Source: Peribolospora baueri
Lineage: Eukaryota; Basidiomycota; Peribolosporomycetes; Peribolosporales; Peribolosporaceae
Reading direction: 5' to 3'
DNA length: 64,000 nt
NCBI GenBank assembly: GCA_029717555.1
Contig: JAMDHS010000072.1
Location: 41,634 to 105,633, forward strand
Made by a program: the position numbers and the translations under genes. Shown here piece after piece: positions 23,016-34,153 of the stretch. Position 1 is the stretch's first letter; every line of letters begins with the position of its first letter. Below the pieces are notes generated by a model, which worked only from the letters and a program-made list of their open reading frames with translations, made no database searches and had not been told where the DNA came from.

Positions 23016-25036
23016 TTAGTTATGCTTCCAGTAGATGATGTCTCCATCTTGGACTGAGATCCGACGAAGCCAAAATAAAAAAGGAACGAAATAGGGCGGT
23101 GAAGAGGCAGGTCAATCTCAAAGCCTTCGAAAACGGCCCTACAAGCCAAGACAGTACAAAGGTGCCGAGGAAGACGAGAGCTCTAGAAGCGCCGGACTGC
23201 ACGTACCCTCGTACGGCTTGCCCTTCTGAGCCAACTTGCCGGCTGCCTTGACCGCGCTTTCGCTGCCAAGCTCCTTGATATCGTCGAACGTCATCACGTC
23301 GGCACTGATGAACCTGTCCAATGTGAACAGAGCATGATAGATCAAGATGAGAACAAATTCAAATAAAGATGCCAAATTACGTGTGGCGGCAAAAGGATGT
23401 CTCCAAACACGCACTTGTCTTGGAAGTCGGAGCTATCGCGGGGAGGAGGGGGGTAGAGTAACGGCGGAGATGGAAAGAAGTGCATTAGATATGCATGCGA
23501 ATGCACAGAGCGGAGGCGTCTGTGACGAAGGGGGTCTCACTGGATAACACCGGCGGCCTGTGGCGCCTTGGTTGCCTCCCGAATGGTCCATGCTCGCACC
23601 TCGTCGGGCCCGCAAGTGAAGTAACGGATGAGGTCCAGGCTCTGGTAACCGGCGGTGGTGATCTTGCCGAGGGCGGAAGTGGCGCCCAGGTTCTTGAGCT
23701 CCTCCTCGCGAGCGGCATCGTCGGGAAGGTTCGTCAATCGCTCTTCGAGGGCGACGGAGAAAGGGATGAGCAGGTCTCCTGGGTTATTCTCGTCGATCCA
23801 CGCCTTGATTTTCGGCAACCACTTGTTTTTCTTTCGGATGTAGTCCCTCTCGCTCAGGTTCAGCAAGTAAGTGACTGGCTTGGCGGTAAGGAGCATGAGA
23901 GAGTTGACCACATCGATCTGGCAGGCACCATGACGAAGGGTCGAAGAAGAGGTCAGCCACAGTTCGAAAGACTGCACTCATAGCGTATCGTGTCACGCCG
24001 CTGAACAGTCAACGCCTCGAAAAAAATCAGACAAGACATTCATCTCAAAGACCGTTTCCTAGGCGGTCTCGTCGAGCTGGGTTAATATGTCGAGCGCTAG
24101 CGCTCTTTGTCATCATTGAAAGGGAGGCAACAGCTCCCAAGAAACCAAAAAGTTGGGGAGCTCGAAACGAAAGGACGGCACCGGTGCCTACCGCACTCAC
24201 CTCCTTGTTGGTCCACTCGACCTTGCGTACATCTTTCTTCTCATCCGTGAGCACCTTCAGGATCTTCTCCGCCGTTGCCAAAGCCTCCTTCTTAGCCTTG
24301 TCGGCCAGAGAGCTGTTCCCTGCGCTACGCACAACCTTGCGTTGCTGTTCAATGTGCTTCTCCACCCATTCGATGTCCTTGAGACGTAGCTCGTTTTGGA
24401 TGATCGCCATGTCTCGCACCGGATCCACGTCTCCTTCCACGTGAATGACCTCCGCATCGTCGAAGACTCCTATTAATTGGCAATAGCAAACGGTCAGGCA
24501 GCTATTCAATGAGATCCTTCTATTTTCGACTTAAAAGAACAGCCGAGCACTCACGGATGACCTGGAAAATACCGTCCACCGCCCGGACGTGGCTCAAGAA
24601 AGCGTTGCCGAGGCCGGCACCAGTGGACGCGCCGGCCGTAAGGCCAGCAATGTCAATGCACGTCAGGAAGGCAGGCACTCTTGATGCAGGCTTGTAGAGT
24701 TCACAGAGCCACTCGAAGCGGGCGTCCGGGACGGGCACGCGGGCCTCCTCCGGGTCAATGGCTGGAGTCGGATGTAGAAGGAAGATCGCGTTACAAGCGT
24801 CGGCAAGGCGTAGCAGGCTTCATATGGACGGGACGGAAGATTCGAAAGAGAGAGAAGCGGGGGAACGCACTTGCATACGGAAAGTTGGCCGACTTGCCCA
24901 AGTCGCACTTTGCGATGACGTTGAAGAGCGAGCTCTTTCCGACGTTGGGCATGCCGACGATACCGACCTTGAGGTTGTTGGACGGTCTGCCGAGACGCTG
25001 CTTCTTCTCAGCGGTGGGAGCCTTCTTGGGTGCCAT
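23016..25036 (-). CDS. OLA1: Obg-like ATPase 1 (YchF family)
   Basis: Cytosolic P-loop ATPase of the TRAFAC class, linked to translation and stress control. Minus strand, about six exons, start at 25036 ([20 protein letters not shown]). The G1 P-loop reads [15 protein letters not shown]. Downstream are [39 protein letters not shown] (G3 region), a coiled-coil insert ([14 protein letters not shown]), the G4-equivalent [11 protein letters not shown] in place of NKxD (the change that makes YchF proteins prefer ATP), and a C-terminal TGS domain with [26 protein letters not shown] and the terminal [10 protein letters not shown]. All family landmarks are present. Confidence 0.94.
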
Positions 25037-25470
25037 CTTGGGTGCTCGGCGTTTTGTGCGGAAAGGTGGAGATGAGTGGAGCGGGCGAAGGGAAAGTTGC
25101 GGTACGCGAGAGGTGACGAGACGGGGGCAAGTGACAGGTGCGCGGGCGGAATAGGTCTGGATGAGCGGCCGAGTTGCAATGTGGTATCGTGATAGAGTGG
25201 TAGTTGGAAGTGAAGAGAAACGCTTGAACATTCAATCGAGCCCTGTCGTCGCTGTCCTGTCGAGGGAGAAGTGTGTTGGCATGAGGAGCTCATCTAGCCA
25301 GCGCTCGTGGTGGTGAGCGCCTGGAACAAACTTCTTCGAGGGCTGGATCTGATTCCCACGCGGCGCAGAAACACCTTTCTTCCACGTGGCCCGACCCGGC
25401 GACGCGAGCTGGACGCGTAAAGTGGTTCTACAACAAGTCTGTCTCGTACCGAATCGGGACAGCGTCTCAC
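25037..25470. promoter_or_regulatory. divergent promoter region between OLA1 and the next gene
   Basis: 434 bases between divergent start codons. No clear conserved element recognised; scattered short open frames look fortuitous. Confidence 0.4.
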
Positions 25471-27107
25471 ATGTCACCACCACCCGGGCAAAATCTATCC
25501 CAGAATGGGCCGGGACTGGGTTCGTCGGGCCTGCTTCGCCCCATGCCCGACCGGCTGCAGGCGCTCGTGGATAACTACTGGGACGAAGGCCACTGTGAGC
25601 TTCTCAATCGGCAGGTGGTGGAGCAGAAGAGGTGGGGGATGGCTCATGTTTACGCCATAAACCTTCTGTCGTTGCGCTTATGGAAACGGCGCTGCACACA
25701 GTCGATGAGGGCGTGGATCTTCTAGATGAGCTGCGCTGTCAAATGTTCTTCCCTTCCAAGTGAGCGGCAGGTGCGGCTCGGACGCGAAAGAGTAGGGGAC
25801 CGTGCCGCTGAAGCTATATCGCTCCTCACAATCCATGGGTACGACGGGACAGCTCTCATATTCACCAACTCGTCATCCTGGCCCTTGCATCCCCGATGCG
25901 GTCTCTCCGTGAACCAGTTCACGTCAAGTCCGAACCGGACGTGGAGGATCTCTCAGCTCTTGCCTCCACTTCCATGGCCTCGATCCGACAGAGCGACAGA
26001 CACCCTCGTCCCTCTCATACCGCCGTCTCCGCCGCTCTGAGGTGTTTGTACCGTCTCGTCTCCACGAATGGAGCAAAGAGAGTGGCTGAGGCTCTTCCGA
26101 GCGCGGACAAGCGGGCGATGAGCAGGGACAGGCGCAGTGTGAGGCGGAACAACGAAAGCAGCGGTTGGCATGGAGGTGAAGAGGAGGCTGTTTCTGCGCT
26201 CGCACAGTATGCTCGGAGAGTGGCTGATTGCACGGACATGTGGGACTTGCTCGTTCTTCCGCCCTTTACTGGCGAAGTGGGGCGTTACGGAGGCAGCGCG
26301 CCGATCAAAGGGAGCAGGATGGGAGGGCGGACCTTGAGGAACACAAGGGCGTGCCGTTCGGGCAAAGAGGACCGCCGGAGAGCTTGGGCCCTGTTGGAGT
26401 GGATGGTCGAGTTGTGGGAGAGGGATGCGAAAGACGAACAAACTCGACCAGCTGGGGAGGCGGGGAATGCCGCGGCCAGAGGTGAGTCGCCGTCAGAGGA
26501 ACTGGAGACGCGTCACGGAGAACCGTCTTGATCATTTTTTTGCTGCTATCTGTCAGCCAGCACCCCCTATTCCCCGCTTCTCGTGACGCAATTCCAGCCA
26601 ACATATGATCCGCGCCAACCTCGCACAGAGATGTACAAGGCACTGGACTTTGTCTTTGAAGGACTTCGGCGACACGAGTCCGACGCGAATAGTGGTACCG
26701 AAGGTACAGGGACGTCAAAGCAGGTCAAGTTGAAGGGGCTGTTCGCGGATCGCATGGAGACAACTCTGCGATTACTGAATCTGGTGAGCGGGGAATGACC
26801 CTTCCCAAGACCAGGATAGCCTATTTTCACCGCTTTTCTTGTCGCTGAAATAAATGCGTGTTACGCGGTGTGCCTCCAGCTGATGGACGCATGTGAAGCA
26901 AGCCAACTCGATCGTTCTACTTTGCTTCGGGCCGTCCATTACAGGATGGCACGTCTTAACGACGAGGATGCGAACCAACTTGCGCTAGTGAGTATTAGCA
27001 TTTTCTAGACCTGCTGATCTAACTTCGCCTCGCCTCGACTGCTAACATGCATGCCGTCCATGTTCACGTTCTAAAAGGCGCTTGGAGACCGATTTGATCG
27101 GTCATGA
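25471..27107 (+). CDS. six-exon gene, protein of 391 residues, unknown function
   Basis: Not recognised. Exons 25471-25594, 25702-25759, 25853-26481, 26557-26783, 26880-26987 and 27078-27107 join in frame from ATG to TGA. The product starts MSPPPGQNLSQNGPG. It contains LQALVDNYWDEGHFDEGVDL followed by LDELRCQMFFPS, a helical region (IHQLVILALASPMRSL), a long Arg-rich part with GAKRVAEALPSADK, and a helical C-terminus (TEMYKALDFVFEGLRRHE; METTLRLLNLLMDACEASQ; VHYRMARLNDEDANQLA). The mostly alpha-helical composition suggests a soluble scaffold or repair/meiosis-type protein, but there is no family motif to support this. The start is uncertain because short upstream exons cannot be excluded. Confidence 0.65.
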
Positions 27108-27923
27108 TTGCTCGCTCCGTTCACCCCTCGGCAACCCCTTCGCGCAAGGATGTCTAAGCGGTCGTTGTGGTAACTTTTCCTTTCGCTCCTTCATCGGAGT
27201 GGCCCATGTTGGAGTGTAAGACCAGATCCTCCCTCTGGGGCGTTCGCCCGTCTCGAAGCGATTCAGTCGCCTTCCTTCGACATACGAGGATGACGGGATA
27301 CGAAGGCCAACCTGCCCTGTTCCCGGTCCTGGAAAGAGGCTAGGCAGGATATGGTCGAGACTAGATAACCACAGGTCCATGCTTCCATGTCTGCTTTCAC
27401 TGCTCGTTCCTAAAAAAAGGCCGCTGGCATCGCTGCGTCGTCATAGCTGCAGACCTTTCCACTCGTCCGTGGACAGCTGGCGAGGAGAAAGGTGGCGGGA
27501 GGGAAAGCACTGTACTGGGAGAGCCCCGTCATTAGGGTCATGCAGTGAGATGGATGGCTGCCAGCGTGATGTTGTATTCGAGTAGGCGACGCCACCGGTC
27601 TGAATGAATATTCGACGTGACCGTGATTCGACACTGCGGTGAGCGGCGTGGCTTCCCACGGACAAGACGCGACGCTGGCTGGCTGTGGCGCAGCAGCGGC
27701 GGCGGCACCAACACGATCCATCTGGACAGCGACCACGTCCAACTACTTCCTCCCACTCCCTTACACACCACCTCAGCTTAAGCATCGCCTCGTTCCTTTC
27801 CTTCGGATACATACGTTTGTGGACTGCACCTCCCTTTCTTCCCATCTCTCACCATCTGCCTCTCCCCTTGCTCGACACGCACTCGCACCTACGCAAAGGA
27901 GACATAGGGAAAGAGAGAACGGC
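27108..27923. promoter_or_regulatory. intergenic region upstream of VPS1
   Basis: About 815 bases between a plus-strand gene end and the VPS1 start. The last 200 bases are pyrimidine-rich with CTCACC/TCTCC stretches. No exon or RNA gene supported. Confidence 0.4.
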
Positions 27924-30900
27924 ATGGATCAGGGGTTGATCAAGCTTATCAACAAGGTGAGCCCGCCTGAGCCTGGCTGTCTTCGTCATCGACCCTCCCC
28001 CCTGCTACTTGCCATTGCGCTTGCGAGGCATTCGACGCTGCTACAGCGGCGGAACCGGCCGCTGCCTTCTAGTCGCTGCCGGCGGCGGTCGGATGGATAG
28101 TGCACCGTCAGTGGTAGCAGTGCAGCAACTTGGATGCGTGCTCACTCGCTCACCTTCTTTACCCTTCACTCCCTCTTTCTTGTTGTCCTTGCCTCTCTGT
28201 GCAATAGCTTCAAGATGCGTTTGCTACCGTGGGCATTGCCAACCCAGTGGATCTACCTCAAATAACGGTGCTGGGAAGCCAATCGAGGTAAGCGCCGCCA
28301 CTTCCCGTTCCAGTTGGCGACTGGACCAGCTGCGCTGGCTGTTTATTCGTTCAACGGACGGCATGACTCATGGTGCTATATTTTTGTTGCTGTTAATGTC
28401 TCTCAGTGGCAAGTCTTCGGTGTTGGAGGTGAGTGTGGCGTCGAAAGCAGATCCGCATCGCGATTCTCAACGTCCTGTCTCTTGGCACAGAATATCGTGG
28501 GCCGTGACTTCTTGCCGCGAGGCACTGGAATCGTCACCCGTAGACCTCTGGTGAGTGCTTTTTCCTGTAACTCTCATGGACGGTGCCAGCTACAAGTACT
28601 GATCTAGCCTTGAGCCTCGTTGCCGTCACTTCGCATCTTCCCTCAAAGGTCCTCCAACTGATCCACCGACCAGCTACTTCTAAGGCCGCGGCAAACGGCA
28701 CAACGACAGCAGATGGTGAGCACGTCCTCCTGGGAGAATACACTTCCTTGACCAAATCAGATGGACCGACCAATCTGTGTCTATCCTCGCGCATTCATTC
28801 CTCAGGCGCGTTGCCGAAATCGGGGGCGAACGAGGACAACCCGGACGAGTGGGGAGAGTTCCTTCATCTGCCTGGGGAGAAATTCTATGACTTCCAAAAA
28901 ATCCGTGAAGAGATCGTCCGGGACACGGAAGTCAAGACGGGCAAGAATGCCGGCATCTCTCCACAGCCCATCAACTTGCGCATCTTCTCACCCAAAGTGC
29001 TCACGTTGACGCTAGTCGACTTGCCCGGTCTGACGAAGGTTCGTGGTCTATGTTTCTCTCCCACGAATCCGACCGAAGCACCTTGTGGCTCATCAGCGTG
29101 GCCGTGGTTTCCTCGTCACTAGGTTCCCGTCGGCGATCAACCTCGTGACATCGAGCGTCAAATCCGTGACATGCTGCTCAAGTACATCGCCAAGCCGAAT
29201 GCCATCATTCTGGCCGTCACCGCTGCCAACACGGACCTGGCAAATTCGGATGGACTCAAGCTGGCGCGGGAGGTGGATCCGGATGGTGTGAGGACGATCG
29301 GTGTACTGACGAAGGTGGACTTGATGTGAGTGTGGTATTTTGCGCAGGAATGGGGCTGGCAAGGACGGCTAGCATACCTGATCACTGAAATTTTTGCAAA
29401 CGCAACTTCACATTCGACAGGGACGAGGGCACGAACGTCATCGACATTCTTGCCGGCAGAATTATTCCTCTCCGGTTGGGCTATGTCCCCGTCGTCAACC
29501 GCGGTCAGCGAGACATCGAACAGAAAAAGGCCATCTCGGCTGCGCTCGAGGCCGAGAGGGAGTTCTTCGCAACCCATTCCGCTTACTCCTCAAAGAGCGC
29601 GTACTGTGGCACGGCATACTTGGCGCGCAGACTGAACCAGCTTTTGATGCATCACATTCGTGCCACTTTGCCCGACATCAAGCAGCGTATCTCTCAGCAG
29701 CTGGCCAAGTATCAGCAGGAGCTGCAGAGCCTAGGGGGTCCGCTGGGCGACGCCAACTCGGGCTCGGTGGTGCTATCCATCATCACCGAGTTCACCAACG
29801 AGTTCCGCACCGTGATCGATGGCAGCGCAAATGATCTGAGTCTCAACGAACTCGCGGGAGGCGCTAGAATCAGCTTCGTCTTCCACGAGCTGTTCAGCAA
29901 CGGCGTCCGGTCGATCGACCCCTTCGAAGAAGTCAAGGACATTGACATTCGCATTCTCCTCTACAACTCGTCTGGATCCAGCCCAGCCCTGTTCGTCGGG
30001 ACCACCGCGTTCGAGAACATCGTCAAGCAACAGATCAAGCGCTTGGAGGAGCCTTCGCTCAAATGTGCCGTGTTGATTTACGACGAACTTGTTCGCATCC
30101 TCACACAATTGCTTAACAAGAACGTGAGTCTTTTTTCGGCCCTCCTGTAAACCGCTTCCTGAAGCCATGTTCCTTGCGCGTCCTCGGCGGTCACACAGCA
30201 AGCGTTCAAGCGCTATCCCATGCTCAAGGAGAAGTTCAGCTCTGTCGTCATCACCTTCTTCAAGCGCGCCATGATGCCCACGAACACCTTCGTGAGCGAT
30301 ATCATCGCGTGAGTTGGTCGTTCGCCGCTGTCAGAAGAAATGGTTCATATGGTTGATCCGATCTACTAACGGGCTCGGTCCTGCCGTGATTCGTTCCGCA
30401 ACATAGCGCGCAAGCCTGCTACCTGAACACGGGCCACCCGGACTTCATCTCGGGACACAAGGCCATGTCGATCGTTAACGATCGTCTCCACCCACCTCAG
30501 CCAGCGCCGCCTCCGGACGCCAAAGGCAAGCCGCAGACGAACGTTGCGAACAACGGGAGGGACATGGACGTGGACGTCAAGGAGCCCCAGGGCTTCTTTG
30601 GGAGCTTCTTCACCGGGAAGAACAAGCCGAAGAAGGGTACCTTGGAAGCTGTGAGTTGTTGGTTCTCTCTGTCTGGATCGACTTGGCGGTATACGGGCTT
30701 CCCCGTGGCTGCTGGCTGACGTTGTGATTGTCGACACTTTTTCGTTTGATAGCCCCCTGCTTCCATCAAGGCATCCGGAGCGCTGACGGACCGGGAAACG
30801 GTGGAGACCGAAGTCATAAGTGCGTATCTTGGGCGCCTATTCCTTTGTCGGTGGCTTGGGCTCGTTGAATTGCTGTGCGGAGACGCGACGGTGTCGCTCA

Positions 30901-31490
30901 TACGCGTATTGTCTTTTCTTTTTTCCTCGCCCCCCATTCTCTCTCGCCATCGTTCAGAGCTGCTCATCACGGTGAGTCGTGCGCCGAACCCGGACCGTGC
31001 CTGGCGAGCGGCGTCTGATTCATCTTCCTCTATGTGCTTGTCGCTTCGCTCGACGTCCACAGAGTTATTTCAACATTGTGAAGCGGGACGTGATCGACTC
31101 GATACCGAAAGCGATCACGCTGAAGCTGTGAGAAAGGTTCCCTTGCGGTGCCGTGACGACTGAGCGCTTTGCTCTGACCCTGTTTCCTCCTCTCTGCCAC
31201 CCCTACCTAGTGTGGCTTTCTCGAAGGAGAACCTGCAGAAAGAGCTGTTGGGCGAGCTGTACAAGGCCGAGGTGTTGGATGGTGAGTCGGTCGTCGACCC
31301 TCCGTTTTCTTTCCGCGCGCTTCGTCGATCGATCTGAGGAGACTGATCGCGATGCTTTCTTTTCACCGCCTTGCACCATTGGCTCCAGACCTGATGAAAG
31401 AGTCCGATTTCGTCGTCAACCGGCGTCGGGAGTGTATCAAGATGGTGGCGGCGCTGGAGAACGCTCAGGAGATCGTTGCGACGGTCTGAT
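27924..31490 (+). CDS. VPS1: dynamin-related GTPase Vps1
   Basis: Large GTPase for vacuolar protein sorting, peroxisome fission and endocytic scission. It has more than a dozen exons, beginning with a 33-base exon ([11 protein letters not shown]). Exon 2 encodes [20 protein letters not shown] and exon 3 is only 22 bases (28407-28428), carrying the P-loop GKSSVLE. The GTPase domain continues with [20 protein letters not shown] (switch I), [19 protein letters not shown] (G3), [20 protein letters not shown] and [11 protein letters not shown] (TKxD). The middle/stalk domain follows, then an insert-B like segment with [16 protein letters not shown], and the GED ([40 protein letters not shown]). 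There is no PH or proline-rich domain, as expected for Vps1. The stop is at 31488-31490. Confidence 0.95.
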
Positions 31491-31923
31491 GATGGAACTT
31501 TTGGAAGGAACCGCGCGCGGGCACGAGCACGAGCAACGAGGGTTTGGCTTGGCGGGGTCGTCACTTCCGGGTCTGGTCCGGGTCTGGGTGGAATCTGGTC
31601 GCGTCGGGTCGATCTATCTATGTACAGTATAGGGCGGGTCCGACCCGTCCGTACTCGTACTCGATCGATCGATCTGGCGGGGTCTTGTTGGATGGTCCGT
31701 CGGCTCTCGCTCTCGCTCTCGCTACCGTAGAACGAACGTCCATTTCCCGTTCGTCCCCACTCTATCCCCACATGTTGCCTTCTTTTTTTCTTCTTGTCAT
31801 GTCATGTCATATCCTGTCATGCCCGTCTTTTTTCCCTTTTTCTCTAATATCACTTGCGTGCACATTCTCGCCGGTCTCTCGGTAGTGCGTCGTGAATGGA
31901 AAGGCTGGTCAAGTGCAACTAAC

Positions 31924-32122
31924 TGCATTTTAGCATAACACAACACAAAGATAACGAATTAATGAATCAATTTGTTGAATTCTTCGGTTGTGGTTATGTT
32001 GCTAAAGTAAATCCCAATAAAGTTGATTTTCGAATACGAGATATTAACGATATAGAGAACCATTTATTTCCATTTCTAGAAAAGTATTCGTTGCGGACTA
32101 TAAAACATAAAGACGCAGCAGG
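31924..32122 (+). pseudogene. nuclear fragment of a mitochondrial LAGLIDADG homing endonuclease (NUMT)
   Basis: A sharply AT-rich island lies inside GC-rich DNA downstream of VPS1. In one frame it reads LHFSITQHKDNELMNQF, then VEFFGCGYVAKVNPNKVDF, RIRDINDIENHLFPFLEKY and SLRTIKHKDA. These are the conserved segments of a LAGLIDADG_1 endonuclease domain, as encoded in fungal mitochondrial group I introns. Only about 65 codons are present, with no LAGLIDADG helix, a stop just upstream and GC-rich unrelated sequence directly after, so it cannot be a working enzyme. The best reading is a piece of mitochondrial intron DNA inserted in the nucleus. The exact junctions are uncertain by about 10-20 bases. 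Confidence 0.8.
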
Positions 32123-32435
32123 TGTCAAACGAGTATTCCGCGGCCGTCTCGAGACGAAAGCGGGGGTGGAGGGAAGGTCGGCTCAGCCGGGACGCACGCG
32201 AGCGAGCGAGGGAGCGGTGACTGAGCGTCCACGCGTTGGCGGTCCCGACGACTTCGGCCGTCCCGACTGGACCCATTCACCTGTGCCTGTGCACACGGAC
32301 GGACGGCATGGACGTACACATACACGGCAAGGCAAGGCGACCTGCAGCTGTGGTCGTAGTTCTGTCTGCATTTTGGTCCGTGGCCGAGCGAGCGTTTTGC
32401 CAAACAAGGTTGTGGAAGGCCGTTTGCGTTGCTCG

Positions 32436-32472
32436 CTCTTTCTTTCTTTCTTTCTTTCTTTCTCTTTCTCTC
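32436..32472. repeat. (TTTC)n microsatellite
   Basis: Near-perfect tetranucleotide tract of about 37 bases in the VPS1 to 34154-gene intergenic region. Confidence 0.85.
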
Positions 32473-33042
32473 GCGTGCGTGCGCATCGCATCCCACTGTC
32501 AACTGTCAGAGAACGCTGTCGTGAGCTCGTAGGCATCGTTGTCAAGCCGAGCCAAGCACGCGTGGCTGGACTGCGGCGTGGTGGACGGTGACGACGGCGG
32601 GTTCAGCATCGCACGAACATGAATAAGAAAGAGGATGACCGGCCTGACCGGGCCTGACGCCGCTGGAGGGGTACGGACAGACAAGACAGGCATTGGGTGA
32701 CGGAGAATGCTTCGCGGTCTTTCATCTTTCGATGCTGATGCTGATGAAGCGCATGACGACGACGGATGATAGTGACGGCCATGTCGACCGCGCGCCGCGA
32801 CTCGGAGAGACCGACCGGACCGACCGGGTCCGAGGTGCGAGTCGCGGGATGGTCGGCATTGAGGCCGCGAACGAATCCGGCCGGGTTGACCCGACGACGG
32901 TGAGCGGTGAATGGGTGAGGCGTCGGCGGCTCGCGGCGAAACCTAGCCGAGCTGCGTCCTCCCTCCGGCCGCTGACCTTGTCTTTCCTTAATTTCTTTCT
33001 TCCTTTCCTTCTCACGCGGTGGAACAGATGGCAGCAGCCCCA

Positions 33043-33071
33043 AGACGAGACGAGACGAGACGAGACGAGAC
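33043..33071. repeat. (GAGAC)n microsatellite
   Basis: Five to six tandem copies of a five-base unit. Confidence 0.85.
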
Positions 33072-33161
33072 GGCCGGCCCGGCTCGGTTCGGTACGCGTG
33101 TCGTGTCTGTCTGGCGCTTAGCCTTTCTTCGGTTCCCCGCGCTTGCTCGCGTGTGTCCGCC

Positions 33162-33162
33162 C

Positions 33163-33194
<32 letters not shown>
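33162..33194. repeat. (CTGT)n microsatellite
   Basis: About eight tandem copies of CTGT. Confidence 0.9.
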
Positions 33195-33310
33195 GTATGG
33201 ACGGGTGGGATGGCCATATGAGGGAAGTGGAGCGATGGTGGCATTACAAGGTTCGGCCGGGCGGAAGGTTAAGGAAGAGACAGCGTGCTGAGTCACAGTT
33301 GGGTGGGACG

Positions 33311-33340
33311 TCGAGTCGAATAGAATCGAGTCGAGTCGAG
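33311..33340. repeat. (GAGTC)n-like microsatellite
   Basis: Imperfect tandem TCGAG units, interrupted by AATAGAA. Confidence 0.7.
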
Positions 33341-33702
33341 CGCTTACTTCGATGGACGACGGCGGGGACTCGGTGGCGCCCTCGCCCCTACTTGCCGGCG
33401 TAGAAGGCGACATATGTGCCTGGCTGGACACACGTGCGAGGAGGACGCGTCGCCGGTCGTCCTTAGTGACCACCGCCAGACACCGGCACAAATGGCCGCG
33501 CGTCGGCTCTCGGCCGTCGTCCTCCGCCCCTCGTCGTCGCCGTCGTCGTCGATCCGCCATCCGCCACTCGATCCGAGTCATCCTCGCCCCGGCTCTCGTG
33601 AGAGACCCCCGGCCGGCCGGACAGCGGGCGGGGGACGGGCGAGCCGAGCCGAGCTGTGCCGAGAGGACGGACAACACGCGGTCGTATCAGGCTGACCGAC
33701 AA

Positions 33703-33738
33703 CCGATGTCGATGTCGATGTCGATGTCGATATCGACG
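33703..33738. repeat. (GTCGAT)n hexanucleotide repeat
   Basis: About six copies, the last with one change, about 420 bases upstream of the start codon at 34154. Confidence 0.85.
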
Positions 33739-34153
33739 ATGGTCGTCAGCACTTCTATGGCTCGTCCGCACGAAGCCCGCCGACGACGACGACAACGACA
33801 ACGACGAGTACTACATAACCCCGGTGCCCGCTCGCCTCCACCCCCCTTTTGCCCTTTTCTTTGCCTTCCCCCGCAAACAGTGCGAGCCTGGATTCTTGAT
33901 CGCCCGCCTCCCTCGTCCATCCAACCCGCCGCCATCGGCTGCATCCGGGTGGCACTGCCTCCTGTACCTCCGATCAGGCGCATTACACACTTCCGCTCCG
34001 CATCCGATCGTGCCGTCATACCGTCGCACAATCAGTCCCACTCACGGACCACAATCACGATCACATTCACGCCTCCCTCCCCTCCTCTCCCGCACAATCA
34101 AGGCCAGCCTGTCCTGACTCTCCGTTCCTGCCCCTGAAAAAGGCCAAAAGGCC

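Larger units (their letters stand above)
31491..34153. other. 2.7-kb intergenic region rich in simple repeats
   Basis: Between VPS1 and the gene at 34154. It contains the mitochondrial fragment and five short tandem repeats (listed separately). Open frames here change with every repeat and do not resemble proteins. The last ~250 bases before 34154 are pyrimidine-rich and probably hold the core promoter of that gene. Confidence 0.6.

Noticed and set aside
31924-32122. The LAGLIDADG fragment as an active nuclear homing endonuclease
   Set aside because: Only ~65 codons, no LAGLIDADG helices, and the frame runs into unrelated GC-rich sequence.
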